32,369 bases of DNA from Candidatus Abzuiibacterium crystallinum. GTDB lineage: Bacteria; Omnitrophota; Omnitrophia; Omnitrophales; Abzuiibacteriaceae. How positions within the stretch are numbered: the first letter of the stretch is position 1; each line of letters opens with the position of its first letter. Location: the NCBI GenBank assembly GCA_002787155.1, contig PCVY01000050.1, forward strand, positions 1-32,369. The letters are read 5' to 3'. Below, one piece after another: positions 22,613 to 32,369 of this stretch. The translations under genes were made by a program, and so were the position numbers. The notes under the pieces were generated by a model. The model made no database searches. It had not been told where the DNA came from and was given only the letters and a program-made list of their open reading frames with translations.

Positions 22613-22633
22613 CCTCTGCTAAAGGGAGTTTCA

Positions 22634-22740
22634 ATGTCGGAGGAAATAGTTATCAAAAATCAGGAAACTAAGCGGCTTCGTGTCAGTATCAAGTCCATCG
22701 GATGACCGATGGGAAAAGCTACGTATCATTTTGGTCCCGA
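22634..22740 (+). repeat. Single 'KTFG' repeat unit with short SD-led frame
   Basis: AAAGGGAG (22621-22628) precedes ATG 22634 and a 23-residue frame ending RLRVSIKSIG at TGA 22703. The core ATCGGATGACCGATGGG (22697-22713) matches the units at 19774 and 21489. It follows the membrane-protein gene by 21 nt. Confidence 0.5.
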
Positions 22741-22769
22741 ACATGAGAGTAATGTATGGTATTGATGAT

Positions 22770-23000
22770 TAAAGAGTTACAAAAAATAACCGCCGACGCC
22801 ATGCCCTTCGATTTCCCCGCATTTTCCGCGTTTTAGTTTCCTTCCAAAAAATAATTATTTTTGATTTCCATCGAAAATATAACTGTTATATTTTGGCTCC
22901 CTTCGAGACAGGAAACTATTTCCTGTTTTTGGAAATAGTTTCCATGTCAAAAAGGCACTCAACTTCTAGCAATTTCCTAGGCCGAGAAATTGTTTCCTGA
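22770..23000. repeat. AT-rich palindromic region, copy B
   Basis: This is the homologue of 19869-20100 on the far side of the toxin-antitoxin and membrane genes. It has three strong dyads: AAAAATAATTATTTTT (22847-22862), AAAATATAAC/GTTATATTTT around a single T (22874-22894), and GGAAACTATTTCC/GGAAATAGTTTCC (22911-22923 with 22931-22943, 7-nt loop). No gene is present. Possible roles are integration or recombination site, replication-like region, or transcription punctuation. Confidence 0.65.
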
Positions 23001-23051
23001 AAAAGGATAACTGTTGTCTCTGCAGTAATTATACCCGGACGGTAGTGTTAC

Positions 23052-23188
23052 CCCTAAGCCATATTAGGGTTATGCCCCATGGCGAAACGATCCCCTTGGC
23101 GCGACAATGTAGCTGATGTAAAAGGCCACACTGAAGCGTTTAGCATCCAAACAGATTCGGAACTATTTTCTATATGGGGGGCATAGCC
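23052..23188 (+). promoter_or_regulatory. Possible RNA switch or long-range SD-sequestering leader
   Basis: A local hairpin CCCTAA/TTAGGG (23052-23057 with 23064-23069) shares its last two G with a long-range arm GGTTATGCCCC (23068-23078). That arm can pair, with one G-U, with GGGGCATAGCC (23178-23188), directly in front of ATG 23189. The two foldings exclude each other, and one hides the purine-rich ribosome binding site. No known riboswitch class is recognised. Confidence 0.35.
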
Positions 23189-23362
23189 ATGAAAAGCGAT
23201 GAGCAAAATTTGAACAATAGAGAGGCTTCCTACAAATGTAATTTCGTTCTTCTTTCTAGAAAGGAAAAGATCGAAGAGCCGATCGGTGTTTCTGAGCTGG
23301 AATCTATGGCGGATTGCTTCCCGGCTCCAAGGAAAGTTCAAAAATTAATCGGGATGAGTTAA
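23189..23362 (+). CDS. Small hypothetical protein
   Basis: The protein has 57 residues from ATG 23189, preceded by GGGGGG at 23176-23181. It is charged, with no signal peptide or membrane segment, and contains the phrases KCNFVLLSRKEKIEEPIG and MADCFPAPRKVQKLIG. No family is recognised. The leader in front may fold over its start. It could be a chance frame. Confidence 0.3.
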   Translation: MKSDEQNLNNREASYKCNFVLLSRKEKIEEPIGVSELESMADCFPAPRKVQKLIGMS

Positions 23363-23403
23363 AAAACGATACACGGTGCGATTTAAGAAGAAGGAGCAGG
23401 ACT

Positions 23404-23538
23404 ATGGAAGAAGAGCCATCAAAGACGTTGGAATTCGGCTCGGGGCTTTGGATGGAAATGATGTTGAAAATGACAAACAAACCGGTTGAAAAACCAATTA
23501 ACGGAGGTATGCCATGCACGGACAATGTCAGAGAATAG
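23404..23538 (+). CDS. Small hypothetical protein overlapping the winged-HTH gene
   Basis: The protein has 44 residues from ATG 23404 with AGAAGGAG (23389-23396) at a suitable distance. It is acidic at the N-terminus (MEEEPSKTLEFGSG) with a Met-rich centre (LWMEMMLKMTNK). Its 3' end overlaps the next gene by 25 nt. There is no recognised family; the ribosome binding site is the only positive evidence. Confidence 0.3.
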   Translation: MEEEPSKTLEFGSGLWMEMMLKMTNKPVEKPINGGMPCTDNVRE

Positions 23539-23747
23539 GTGAAGCAGCAGGAAAGATTTATCAGGCTTTAGAAAATGGAAGTAAGACCCTAGAAGCGTTG
23601 GCGAAAGAAACACATTTAAATGACGCGGCTCTCTTTAACCAGGCAATTGGCTGGCTTTGCCGTGAGGACAAACTCCGCTTTGAGAAAAAGGGAACAAGTT
23701 CGGAAGTCACACTGACGACCTCTTCGGCGGGTTCTTGTTGTAAGTAG
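23514..23747 (+). CDS. Winged helix-turn-helix protein (DUF2582-like)
   Basis: This 77-residue protein starts at ATG 23514 with a strong GGAGG (23504-23508 region). The sequence IGEAAGKIYQALENGSKTLEALAKETHLNDAALFNQAIGWLCREDKLRFEK follows the wHTH_10/DUF2582 pattern (IGxxAGxIYxxLxxxGxxTLxxLxKxT...xAxGWLxREDKI). Such small proteins are presumed DNA-binding. The tail SSAGSCCK ends in two cysteines, and HGQCQR at the start holds another, so metal or redox sensing is possible but unproven. It lies 80 nt before pfkB and may control the energy cluster. Confidence 0.82.
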   Translation: MHGQCQRIGEAAGKIYQALENGSKTLEALAKETHLNDAALFNQAIGWLCREDKLRFEKKGTSSEVTLTTSSAGSCCK

Positions 23748-23766
23748 CGGGGGATAGTTGTTCAGA

Positions 23767-23797
23767 TTGATTAAAGAGAATGGGGCAATTTTATGCT
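23767..23797 (+). promoter_or_regulatory. Weak promoter candidate for pfkB
   Basis: TTGATT (23767-23772) with TATGCT (23792-23797) at a 19-bp spacing lies 30 nt before the pfkB start. The spacing is long and the boxes are imperfect, so the call is tentative. Confidence 0.25.
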
Positions 23798-23827
23798 ATG
23801 AACAAAATTTAATTGGAGGGTTCGGAT

Positions 23828-24784
23828 ATGCCGGAAAGTAAAATTATTACTTTGACCATGAATCCGGCGATTGATAAAAATGCCAGCGTGAGGCAGGTAG
23901 AACCCAATAGGAAATTAAGGTGTCAAGAACCTTCATTTTTCCCCGGCGGGGGAGGCATCAATGTCGCACGCGCCGTCCACAAGCTCGGCGGAGAAGTTAA
24001 AGCAATTTATCCTGCCGGAGGTCCGACCGGTGATAGGTTAGAACAACTTCTGGAAAAAGAAGGAATCTCTCAACGCCGCATCAAAACGGAAAGCTGCATG
24101 CGCGAGAGTTTGGCGATCACAGAAGAAGCCACGAATAATCAATATCGCTTTGAAATGCCGGGTCCGCACTTACGGGAGACGGAATGGAAAAATTGCATCG
24201 AGATCATTCTTAAGGAAAGTCAAACTGCAGATTTTCTGGTGGCAAGCGGCACGCTCCCTCCGGGTGTGCCGGATGATTTTTATGCTCAGCTGGCGGGAAA
24301 AACTCGCGACGCCCATCTCAAGCTTATTGTCGACACTTCTGGCGAGCCTCTCAAAAAAATAAAGGGCAGCGGACTGTTTTTGCTTAAACCCAATTTACGG
24401 GAGCTCTGTGACCTGACAGGCCGTGAACTCGCAAGTGAAGAAGATCAAGAGAAGGCCGCCAAAGAACTTGTGAATGATGGAACCTGCGAGGTTCTTGTTC
24501 TTTCTCTTGGCGCTGGCGGCGTTTTACTTGTCACGCGTGATTTGCAAGAAAGATTCCGTTCGCCCACGGTTTCAGTTAAAAGCCGAATCGGAGCGGGCGA
24601 CAGCACCGTCGCGGGCATTGTGCTTGGGTTGACGAGAAAAATGGCTTTGAAAGAAGCCGTGATGTTCGGCATTGCTGCGGGTGTAGCCGCTGTTATGACA
24701 CCGGGGACAGAGTTATGTCGCCGGGATGACGCGGAACGAATCTTTAAGTCTATGAAAGAAGAAAAGAAGAAAGAGCTGGTTTGA
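23828..24784 (+). CDS. pfkB: 6-phosphofructokinase, PfkB (ribokinase) family
   Basis: The enzyme phosphorylates fructose 6-phosphate (or a related sugar phosphate) with ATP. TGGAGGG before ATG 23828 decides the start. The 318 residues parallel E. coli Pfk-2 closely: ITLTMNPAIDKNASV, RKLRCQEPSFFPGGGGINVARAVHKLGG, AIYPAGGPTGDRLEQLLEKE, NQYRFEMPGPHL, ASGTLPPGVP, the ATP-site RIGAGDSTVAG with catalytic Asp258, and the end FGIAAGVAAVMTPGTELCRRDDAERIF. The spacing to the copper ATPase is 46 nt. Tagatose 6-phosphate or fructose 1-phosphate are alternatives within this family, but the Pfk-2-like sequence favours fructose 6-phosphate. Confidence 0.92.
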   Translation: MPESKIITLTMNPAIDKNASVRQVEPNRKLRCQEPSFFPGGGGINVARAVHKLGGEVKAIYPAGGPTGDRLEQLLEKEGISQRRIKTESCMRESLAITEEATNNQYRFEMPGPHLRETEWKNCIEIILKESQTADFLVASGTLPPGVPDDFYAQLAGKTRDAHLKLIVDTSGEPLKKIKGSGLFLLKPNLRELCDLTGRELASEEDQEKAAKELVNDGTCEVLVLSLGAGGVLLVTRDLQERFRSPTVSVKSRIGAGDSTVAGIVLGLTRKMALKEAVMFGIAAGVAAVMTPGTELCRRDDAERIFKSMKEEKKKELV

Positions 24785-24830
24785 TTTTAGAAACCTTCGA
24801 GAAAAACCGAAACAGGACAGGAGATTTCCG

Positions 24831-27038
24831 GTGAAGGAACACGAACACGCAACTAAAAATAAGTCTGAAAATAAATCTGAAACAAAGCCGGAGAAAGACG
24901 AGGTGGCCAAGAAGGCATACGCCATCTATCTGAAAGAAGGTCGCCCCCAAGGACATGCCGAGCAAAATTGGTTGCAAGCGGAAGGTAAAACGCCGCACGC
25001 CAAACCCAACCATATCGATCACCAAGATCATCATGTCCACATGGCGGCGGATTTCCGGAAACGATTTTGGATCTCACTGGTCTTGACCCTGCCGATTCTC
25101 GCTCTCTCGCCGATGCTCCAAAAGCTGGTGGGACTTCGAGAAGCCATTCATTTTCCCGGTGACATTTACGTCCTGTTCGGCTTTTCTTCCGCGGTTTTTT
25201 GGTACGGGGGTTGGCCGTTTCTTAAGGGATTATTCAAGGAACTCAAATCCCGTCAGATCGGGATGATGACGCTCATATCCGTCGCTATTGCTACGGCCTA
25301 TCTTTACAGCAGTGCTGTTGTATTCGGCCTATCCGGCAAGATGTTTTTCTGGGAGTTGGCCACTCTTGTTGACATCATGTTGCTCGGACACTGGATCGAG
25401 ATGAAATCGGTGATGGGCGCCTCAAAAGCACTGGAGGAACTAGCCAAACTCATGCCCTCCGATGCTCACAAACTCATGCCCGACGGCAGCGTGAAAGATG
25501 TGCCTCTTGGTGAACTGGCTGTCAACGACAAAGTCCTGATCAAACCAGGTGAGAAAATTCCAGCGGACGGTGTCATTGTGGCCGGGGAGAGCTCGGTAAA
25601 TGAAGCGATGCTCACGGGCGAATCAACGCCTGTTACGAAAAAGACGAGCGCAAAAGTTATCGGCGGGGCCATTAACGGGGAAGGTTCGCTAACCATCGAG
25701 GTTAAAGGTACCGGCAAGGATTCGTTTTTATCGCAGGTCATCGATCTCGTCAAACAAGCCCAGGAAAGCAAATCAAAAACTCAGGATTTGGCCAACACCG
25801 CGGCGCTATGGCTCACAATCATTGCCTTGGGGGGTGGTGTGACCACCCTCTTACTTTGGTTGGTTGTTATGGGCAAGGACTTCGCGTTCGCCATCGAACG
25901 CGCCGTGACCGTGATGGTCATCGCGTGCCCGCATGCTCTCGGTCTTGCCGTGCCGCTGGTGGTAGCCGTTACCACGGCTTTGGCCGCGAAAAATGGACTA
26001 CTCATTCGCAATCGCGCTGCTTTCGAAGGCGCCAGAAAACTGAAGGCCATTATTTTTGACAAGACCGGCACGCTGACCGAGGGCCGCTTTGGCATAACCG
26101 ACACGCTGATATTTTCGCAGGACATCGATGAAGAAACGTTGCGCGCCTACGCGGCCTCCGTGGACGCGAATTCTGAGCATCCCATCGCCAAGGCCATAAC
26201 TGGAGCTTCGGATAAAAAGCTGCCAGTCGAAAACTTTCAAAGCATCCCCGGCAAAGGGGCTGAAGGCAGGGTCGAGGGCAAAGAAATCAAAGTGGTGAGC
26301 CCGGGTTTCTTACGCGAACAGAACATCGATCTCACTGACAAGCGTATTGAGCCTCTGCAAGCCCAAGGCAAGACGGTTGTGTTTGTCCTCGTCGACGGGA
26401 AGTTGAAAGGAGCGATGGCACTGGCCGATATTATTCGACCCGAGGCGAAACGAGCTATCGATGCTCTTAAGGCGTTGAATATCCGCTGCATGATGCTCAC
26501 GGGCGACAACAAAGCGACCGCCAAATGGGTCTCGGATCAAATCGGATTGGATGAATACTTTGCCGAGGTTTTGCCTCAGGACAAAGCCGCCAAAGTGAAA
26601 GAAGTGCAAGCTCGAGGCGTCTTGGTCGCTATGACCGGCGACGGCGTGAACGATGCCCCTGCGCTGGCTCAGGCTGATTTGGGCATCGCCATTGGAGCAG
26701 GCTCGGATGTGGCGGTCGAAACCGCCGACGTGATTCTGGTGCGGAGCAATCCAATGGATGTTGTGGCCATCTTGAAGCTTTCCCGCGCCACCTATCGGAA
26801 AATGATCCAGAACCTTATATGGGCCACGGGCTACAACACCTTCGCCATTCCGTTGGCGGCGGGAGCGCTTTACGCTTGGGGCGTGCTGCTTACTCCCGCG
26901 CTGGGCGCGGTGTTGATGTCGGTGAGTACGGTGATTGTGGCTGTCAACGCGCGGTTGCTGAGACTGAAGGCTGAACCTAAGGCTGAATATAAACATCAGA
27001 AGGGTGATAACAGTAAGCGTCGAAAGGATTCGTCATGA
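24831..27038 (+). CDS. copB: Copper-translocating P-type ATPase, CPH (CopB) type
   Basis: This P1B ATPase uses ATP to move copper (or silver) out of the cytoplasm. It is 735 residues long with a GTG start after AGGAGA (24819-24824). The N-terminus has a DUF2934-like stretch (KKAYAIYLKEGRPQGHAEQNWLQAE) and then a His cluster (HIDHQDHHVHM) in place of CxxC metal-binding domains, as in CopB. Motifs include TGES in the actuator, the membrane CPH motif (Cys366-Pro-His368), DKTGT with phosphorylated Asp410, SEHP, MLTGDN and GDGVNDAPALAQAD. The C-terminus is Lys-rich. The stop overlaps the GAPDH start (ATGA). Its place among glycolytic genes is odd. Confidence 0.93.
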   Translation: MKEHEHATKNKSENKSETKPEKDEVAKKAYAIYLKEGRPQGHAEQNWLQAEGKTPHAKPNHIDHQDHHVHMAADFRKRFWISLVLTLPILALSPMLQKLVGLREAIHFPGDIYVLFGFSSAVFWYGGWPFLKGLFKELKSRQIGMMTLISVAIATAYLYSSAVVFGLSGKMFFWELATLVDIMLLGHWIEMKSVMGASKALEELAKLMPSDAHKLMPDGSVKDVPLGELAVNDKVLIKPGEKIPADGVIVAGESSVNEAMLTGESTPVTKKTSAKVIGGAINGEGSLTIEVKGTGKDSFLSQVIDLVKQAQESKSKTQDLANTAALWLTIIALGGGVTTLLLWLVVMGKDFAFAIERAVTVMVIACPHALGLAVPLVVAVTTALAAKNGLLIRNRAAFEGARKLKAIIFDKTGTLTEGRFGITDTLIFSQDIDEETLRAYAASVDANSEHPIAKAITGASDKKLPVENFQSIPGKGAEGRVEGKEIKVVSPGFLREQNIDLTDKRIEPLQAQGKTVVFVLVDGKLKGAMALADIIRPEAKRAIDALKALNIRCMMLTGDNKATAKWVSDQIGLDEYFAEVLPQDKAAKVKEVQARGVLVAMTGDGVNDAPALAQADLGIAIGAGSDVAVETADVILVRSNPMDVVAILKLSRATYRKMIQNLIWATGYNTFAIPLAAGALYAWGVLLTPALGAVLMSVSTVIVAVNARLLRLKAEPKAEYKHQKGDNSKRRKDSS

Positions 27039-28153
27039 AAATCAAAAAAGTAAGAGTCGGAGTTAATGGTTATGGGGTCATCGGCAAGCGCGTTGCGGAT
27101 GCTGTTCGCATGCAGCCGGATATGGAACTGGTGGGCGTTAGCGACATCATTACGGATTATAGAATCAAGGTCGCGGCAAAGTTGGACATTCCTATCTATG
27201 CATCCCGGGCGGAGGACGAGACTAAAATGAAGGATGCGGACATTCCTGTTGTTGGTGTGCTGGATAAGATGATTGGCGCAGTTAATGTAATGGTTGATTG
27301 CACGCCCAAAGGAATTGCGGCGATGAATCTCGAAAAATATAAAACAGCAGGTGTTAAGGCAATCGTCCAGGGCGGCGAGAAGCATAGTGTCACGGGGCAT
27401 TCCTTCGTCGCTCAAGCAAACTACGCAACTGCGCTCGGGCATGACGTGACGCGTGTGGTGTCCTGCAACACGACCAGTATTGTGCGGACACTCGGGGCAT
27501 TACAGGATGCGAAGCTGCTAAAAAAGGCGCGCGGAGTCCTGATGCGTCGAGCGACCGACCCTTGGGAGTCCGACCGCGGCGGCATTATGAACACGATTGT
27601 TCCGGAGCCTCATATTCCCAGCCATCAAGGGCCGGATGCTCAGACGGTGCGGCCGGAACTGGATCTTGTTACCATCGCAGCAAAGGCGAGCCATACGGAG
27701 TGTCACAATCATTATTGGGTAGTCGAACTGACGCATAGTTCCAGCCAGGAAGAAGTCCTGGATGCCTTCCGGAAAGCGCCTCGAATCGCGTTCATACGGA
27801 TGAGCGAAGGAATTGTGGCGCTCAACAGTACCCTCGAGTTGATGCGGGATCTAGGGCGGCCCCGAGGCGATATGTGGGAAGTTGCTTTGTGGGAAGATGT
27901 GCTTACCGTCAATGGTGCCGAATGCTATTACACATATCAGGTTGACAACGAATCCATTGCTATTCCCGAGAATATCGACGCGATTCGTGCGCTCTCCGGC
28001 ATCGTCAAGGACGGACAGGAATCCATCCGAATGACGGACGAAGCCCTCGGCATCAAACGCGATTTTATTGACCAAAAAGGAATTTCATCATTCGTCCAGA
28101 GAGTATCGAGTAATTCAAAATTGGATCTTGCCGCTGAACAGGGGGGCGGATGA
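27035..28153 (+). CDS. gap: Type II (archaeal-type) glyceraldehyde-3-phosphate dehydrogenase
   Basis: The enzyme oxidises glyceraldehyde 3-phosphate to 1,3-bisphosphoglycerate with NAD(P)+. ATG 27035 overlaps the ATPase stop, with GAAAGGA at 27020-27026. The 372 residues are of the archaeal rather than the bacterial class: VGVNGYGVIGKRVADAV at the N-terminus, VDCTPKGIAAMNLEKYKTAGVKAIVQGGEK, the catalytic SCNTTS (Cys144), RRATDPWESDRGGIMNTIVP and PSHQGPDAQTVRPEL. Archaeal enzymes usually have PSHHGPD; here one His is Gln. The C-terminus has an extension of about 30 residues with a Gly-rich end. It overlaps the HAD remnant by 4 nt. Confidence 0.92.
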   Translation: MKIKKVRVGVNGYGVIGKRVADAVRMQPDMELVGVSDIITDYRIKVAAKLDIPIYASRAEDETKMKDADIPVVGVLDKMIGAVNVMVDCTPKGIAAMNLEKYKTAGVKAIVQGGEKHSVTGHSFVAQANYATALGHDVTRVVSCNTTSIVRTLGALQDAKLLKKARGVLMRRATDPWESDRGGIMNTIVPEPHIPSHQGPDAQTVRPELDLVTIAAKASHTECHNHYWVVELTHSSSQEEVLDAFRKAPRIAFIRMSEGIVALNSTLELMRDLGRPRGDMWEVALWEDVLTVNGAECYYTYQVDNESIAIPENIDAIRALSGIVKDGQESIRMTDEALGIKRDFIDQKGISSFVQRVSSNSKLDLAAEQGGG

Positions 28154-28296
28154 AAGTTGCCACCGTTACACTCTCCCCCCGAGACTATGACGCAGTGCTG
28201 TTCGATCTTGACGGAGTCCTGACCAAGACGGCGAGCGTGCATGCATCGGCATGGACTATGAATTCGTTAGCGGTACCACCCATGTGTTTCCATTGA
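28150..28296 (+). pseudogene. N-terminal fragment of a HAD-superfamily hydrolase (beta-phosphoglucomutase-like)
   Basis: From ATG 28150, overlapping the GAPDH stop, the frame reads MKVATVTLSPRDYDAVLFDL then DGVLTKTASVHASAW, the start of a HAD-IA phosphatase/phosphomutase with nucleophile Asp19 and Asp21 (FDLDGVLT). After 35 residues the match ends, and 13 unrelated residues lead to TGA 28294. Some 200 residues of the family are absent. It is a deletion remnant; the downstream piece has been lost and pyruvate kinase follows at once. Confidence 0.75.
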
Positions 28297-28320
28297 AAGA
28301 TGATGCAAGAGAAACGATTC

Positions 28321-31787
<3,467 letters not shown>

Positions 31788-31791
<4 letters not shown>

Positions 31792-32243
31792 AATTACGGC
31801 ACAAGCCAACCCCAGTGCCAGGGATAACCCCGTCCACAGTATCGTCATCGCTCATGAATCTTAAGGTTTTTCTACCGTTCAATATCTTTGCCGAAAAAAC
31901 AGGCGTGCTGCGCATCGTTGCGGAAACCCGTGAGGGTTCGTTCGGGCTTTTGCCTCACCGGCTCGATTGTGTGGCGGCACTCGTGCCAGGAATTTTAATT
32001 TACGAAACGGAATCGGACGGTGAAGTTTTTGTGGCTTTGGATGAAGGCGTGCTGATTAAGACCGGCGCTGACGTGCTTGTCTCTGCGCGTAACGCCATTG
32101 CCGGAACGGACCTTGGCCTACTGCGTGAAGCCGTACAGCAGGAATTTTTGAAGCTCGACGACCAGGAACAAAACGTGCGCTCCGTGATGGCGAAAGTGGA
32201 AAGCAGTTTGATCCGCCGTTTAGTGGAGTTTCAGCATGAATGA
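31788..32243 (+). CDS. atpC: N-ATPase subunit epsilon
   Basis: This is the central-stalk subunit of the same ATPase. From ATG 31788 it is 151 residues, but the first 22 (MKLRHKPTPVPGITPSTVSS and LM) are not family-like. The conserved protein begins at the in-frame ATG 31854 (MNLKVFLPFNIFAEKTGVLR), which would give 129 residues. The earlier ATG is coupled to the dehydrogenase stop; neither start has a good ribosome binding site. Conserved text includes IVAETREGSFGLLPHRLDCVAALVPGIL and ALDEGVLIKTGADVLVSARNA. The final helix-rich part follows. The stop overlaps atpQ by 8 nt. Confidence 0.9.
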
Positions 32244-32369
32244 AAAATTCGAATTTAAAAATACGAAAGATTCCTCCTCCTTTAACCGCAAAGTAGGAGC
32301 GGACGCGGAGCGTAAACTCAAGGCGAGGAGTTCCGCGCAGGGTGTCTGGTTTGGCTTGGGCATGATGGG
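32236..32369 (+). CDS. atpQ: N-ATPase accessory subunit AtpQ (3' end outside window)
   Basis: The frame opens at ATG 32236, overlapping atpC, and runs to the window edge for 44 residues: a charged N-terminus (NEKFEFKNTKDSSSFNRKVG), then KLKARSSAQGVWFGLGMMG at the start of a membrane helix. The R-K-x-x-A-R...GxWxGLGxxG layout and the position after atpC match the 'ATPase gene 1'/AtpQ small membrane protein of N-ATPase operons. The rest of the operon presumably follows. Confidence 0.75.
   Translation, partial: MNEKFEFKNTKDSSSFNRKVGADAERKLKARSSAQGVWFGLGMM

Noticed and set aside
22420..22656. Minus-strand frame at the end of the membrane-protein gene
   Set aside because: It is an overlapping shadow without ribosome binding site or family match.
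23052..23188. A cobalamin riboswitch, suggested by GGCCACACTG
   Set aside because: The conserved B12-box and surrounding helices are absent.

Overview
The window looks like a chromosomal stretch of an uncultured Gram-negative bacterium. It encodes an outer-membrane beta-barrel, several Sec signal peptides and a System II cytochrome c maturation pair. My best guess is candidate phylum Omnitrophota (old OP3). This rests on the RSELR peptide motif that recurs four times in the large HEAT-repeat protein and on the mix of N-type ATPase and archaeal-type GAPDH. It is an inference from the sequence and was not checked against any database.

Layout. (1) 1-5734: exported proteins. These are the C-terminal part of a large beta-rich protein with an HEVGH motif, a HEAT-repeat secreted protein, a transglutaminase-like protein, a small His-rich secreted protein and a Cu/Zn superoxide dismutase. 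Palindromic MITE-like repeats sit between the last three. (2) 5776-6367: a methyltransferase gene broken at its SAM-binding motif, followed by a GGGACGGT hairpin element. (3) 6368-11468: a probable four-gene operon for trans-outer-membrane electron transfer. It holds an MtrA/DmsE-like multiheme cytochrome, an MtrB/PioB-like barrel, ResB and CcsA; the last two attach heme to c-type cytochromes. (4) 11840-15379: an 1179-residue HEAT-repeat protein with four RSELR motifs. (5) 15653-19188: a heavy-metal (mercury-type) cluster made of a MerR regulator with a ZntR/MerR-like 20-bp-spacer promoter, a thioredoxin-like protein, MerC, a GDCCVxC-family protein, a CDF-like transporter, a DUF3147 protein, YnfA and an intact paralogue of the broken methyltransferase. 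There is no merA here. (6) 19189-23188: an accessory island. An AbiEii-type toxin/Xre antitoxin pair and an AT-rich unknown membrane protein are separated and flanked by a repeat family with a conserved 'K-T-F/Y-G' core. Two copies of an AT-rich palindromic region lie at its two ends. (7) 23514-32369: a central-energy cluster. It holds a winged-HTH protein, pfkB, a CPH-type copper ATPase, archaeal-type GAPDH, a HAD remnant, a short pyruvate kinase, and the start of an N-ATPase operon (atpD, atpC, atpQ) with a D-lactate dehydrogenase-like gene spliced between atpD and atpC.

How the parts may work together. Region 3 supplies the cytochrome, its barrel and part of its maturation machinery, and suggests electron exchange with extracellular partners or minerals. 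Region 7 joins glycolytic ATP-forming or committing steps (PFK, GAPDH, PYK), a fermentative reductase and an ion-pumping ATPase in a chain of overlapping genes, which suggests coordinated expression under energy-limited or anaerobic conditions. Regions 5 and 6 carry many marks of transfer and decay: partial genes, repeats and a decayed promoter copy.

I saw no rRNA, tRNA, CRISPR array or transposase gene.
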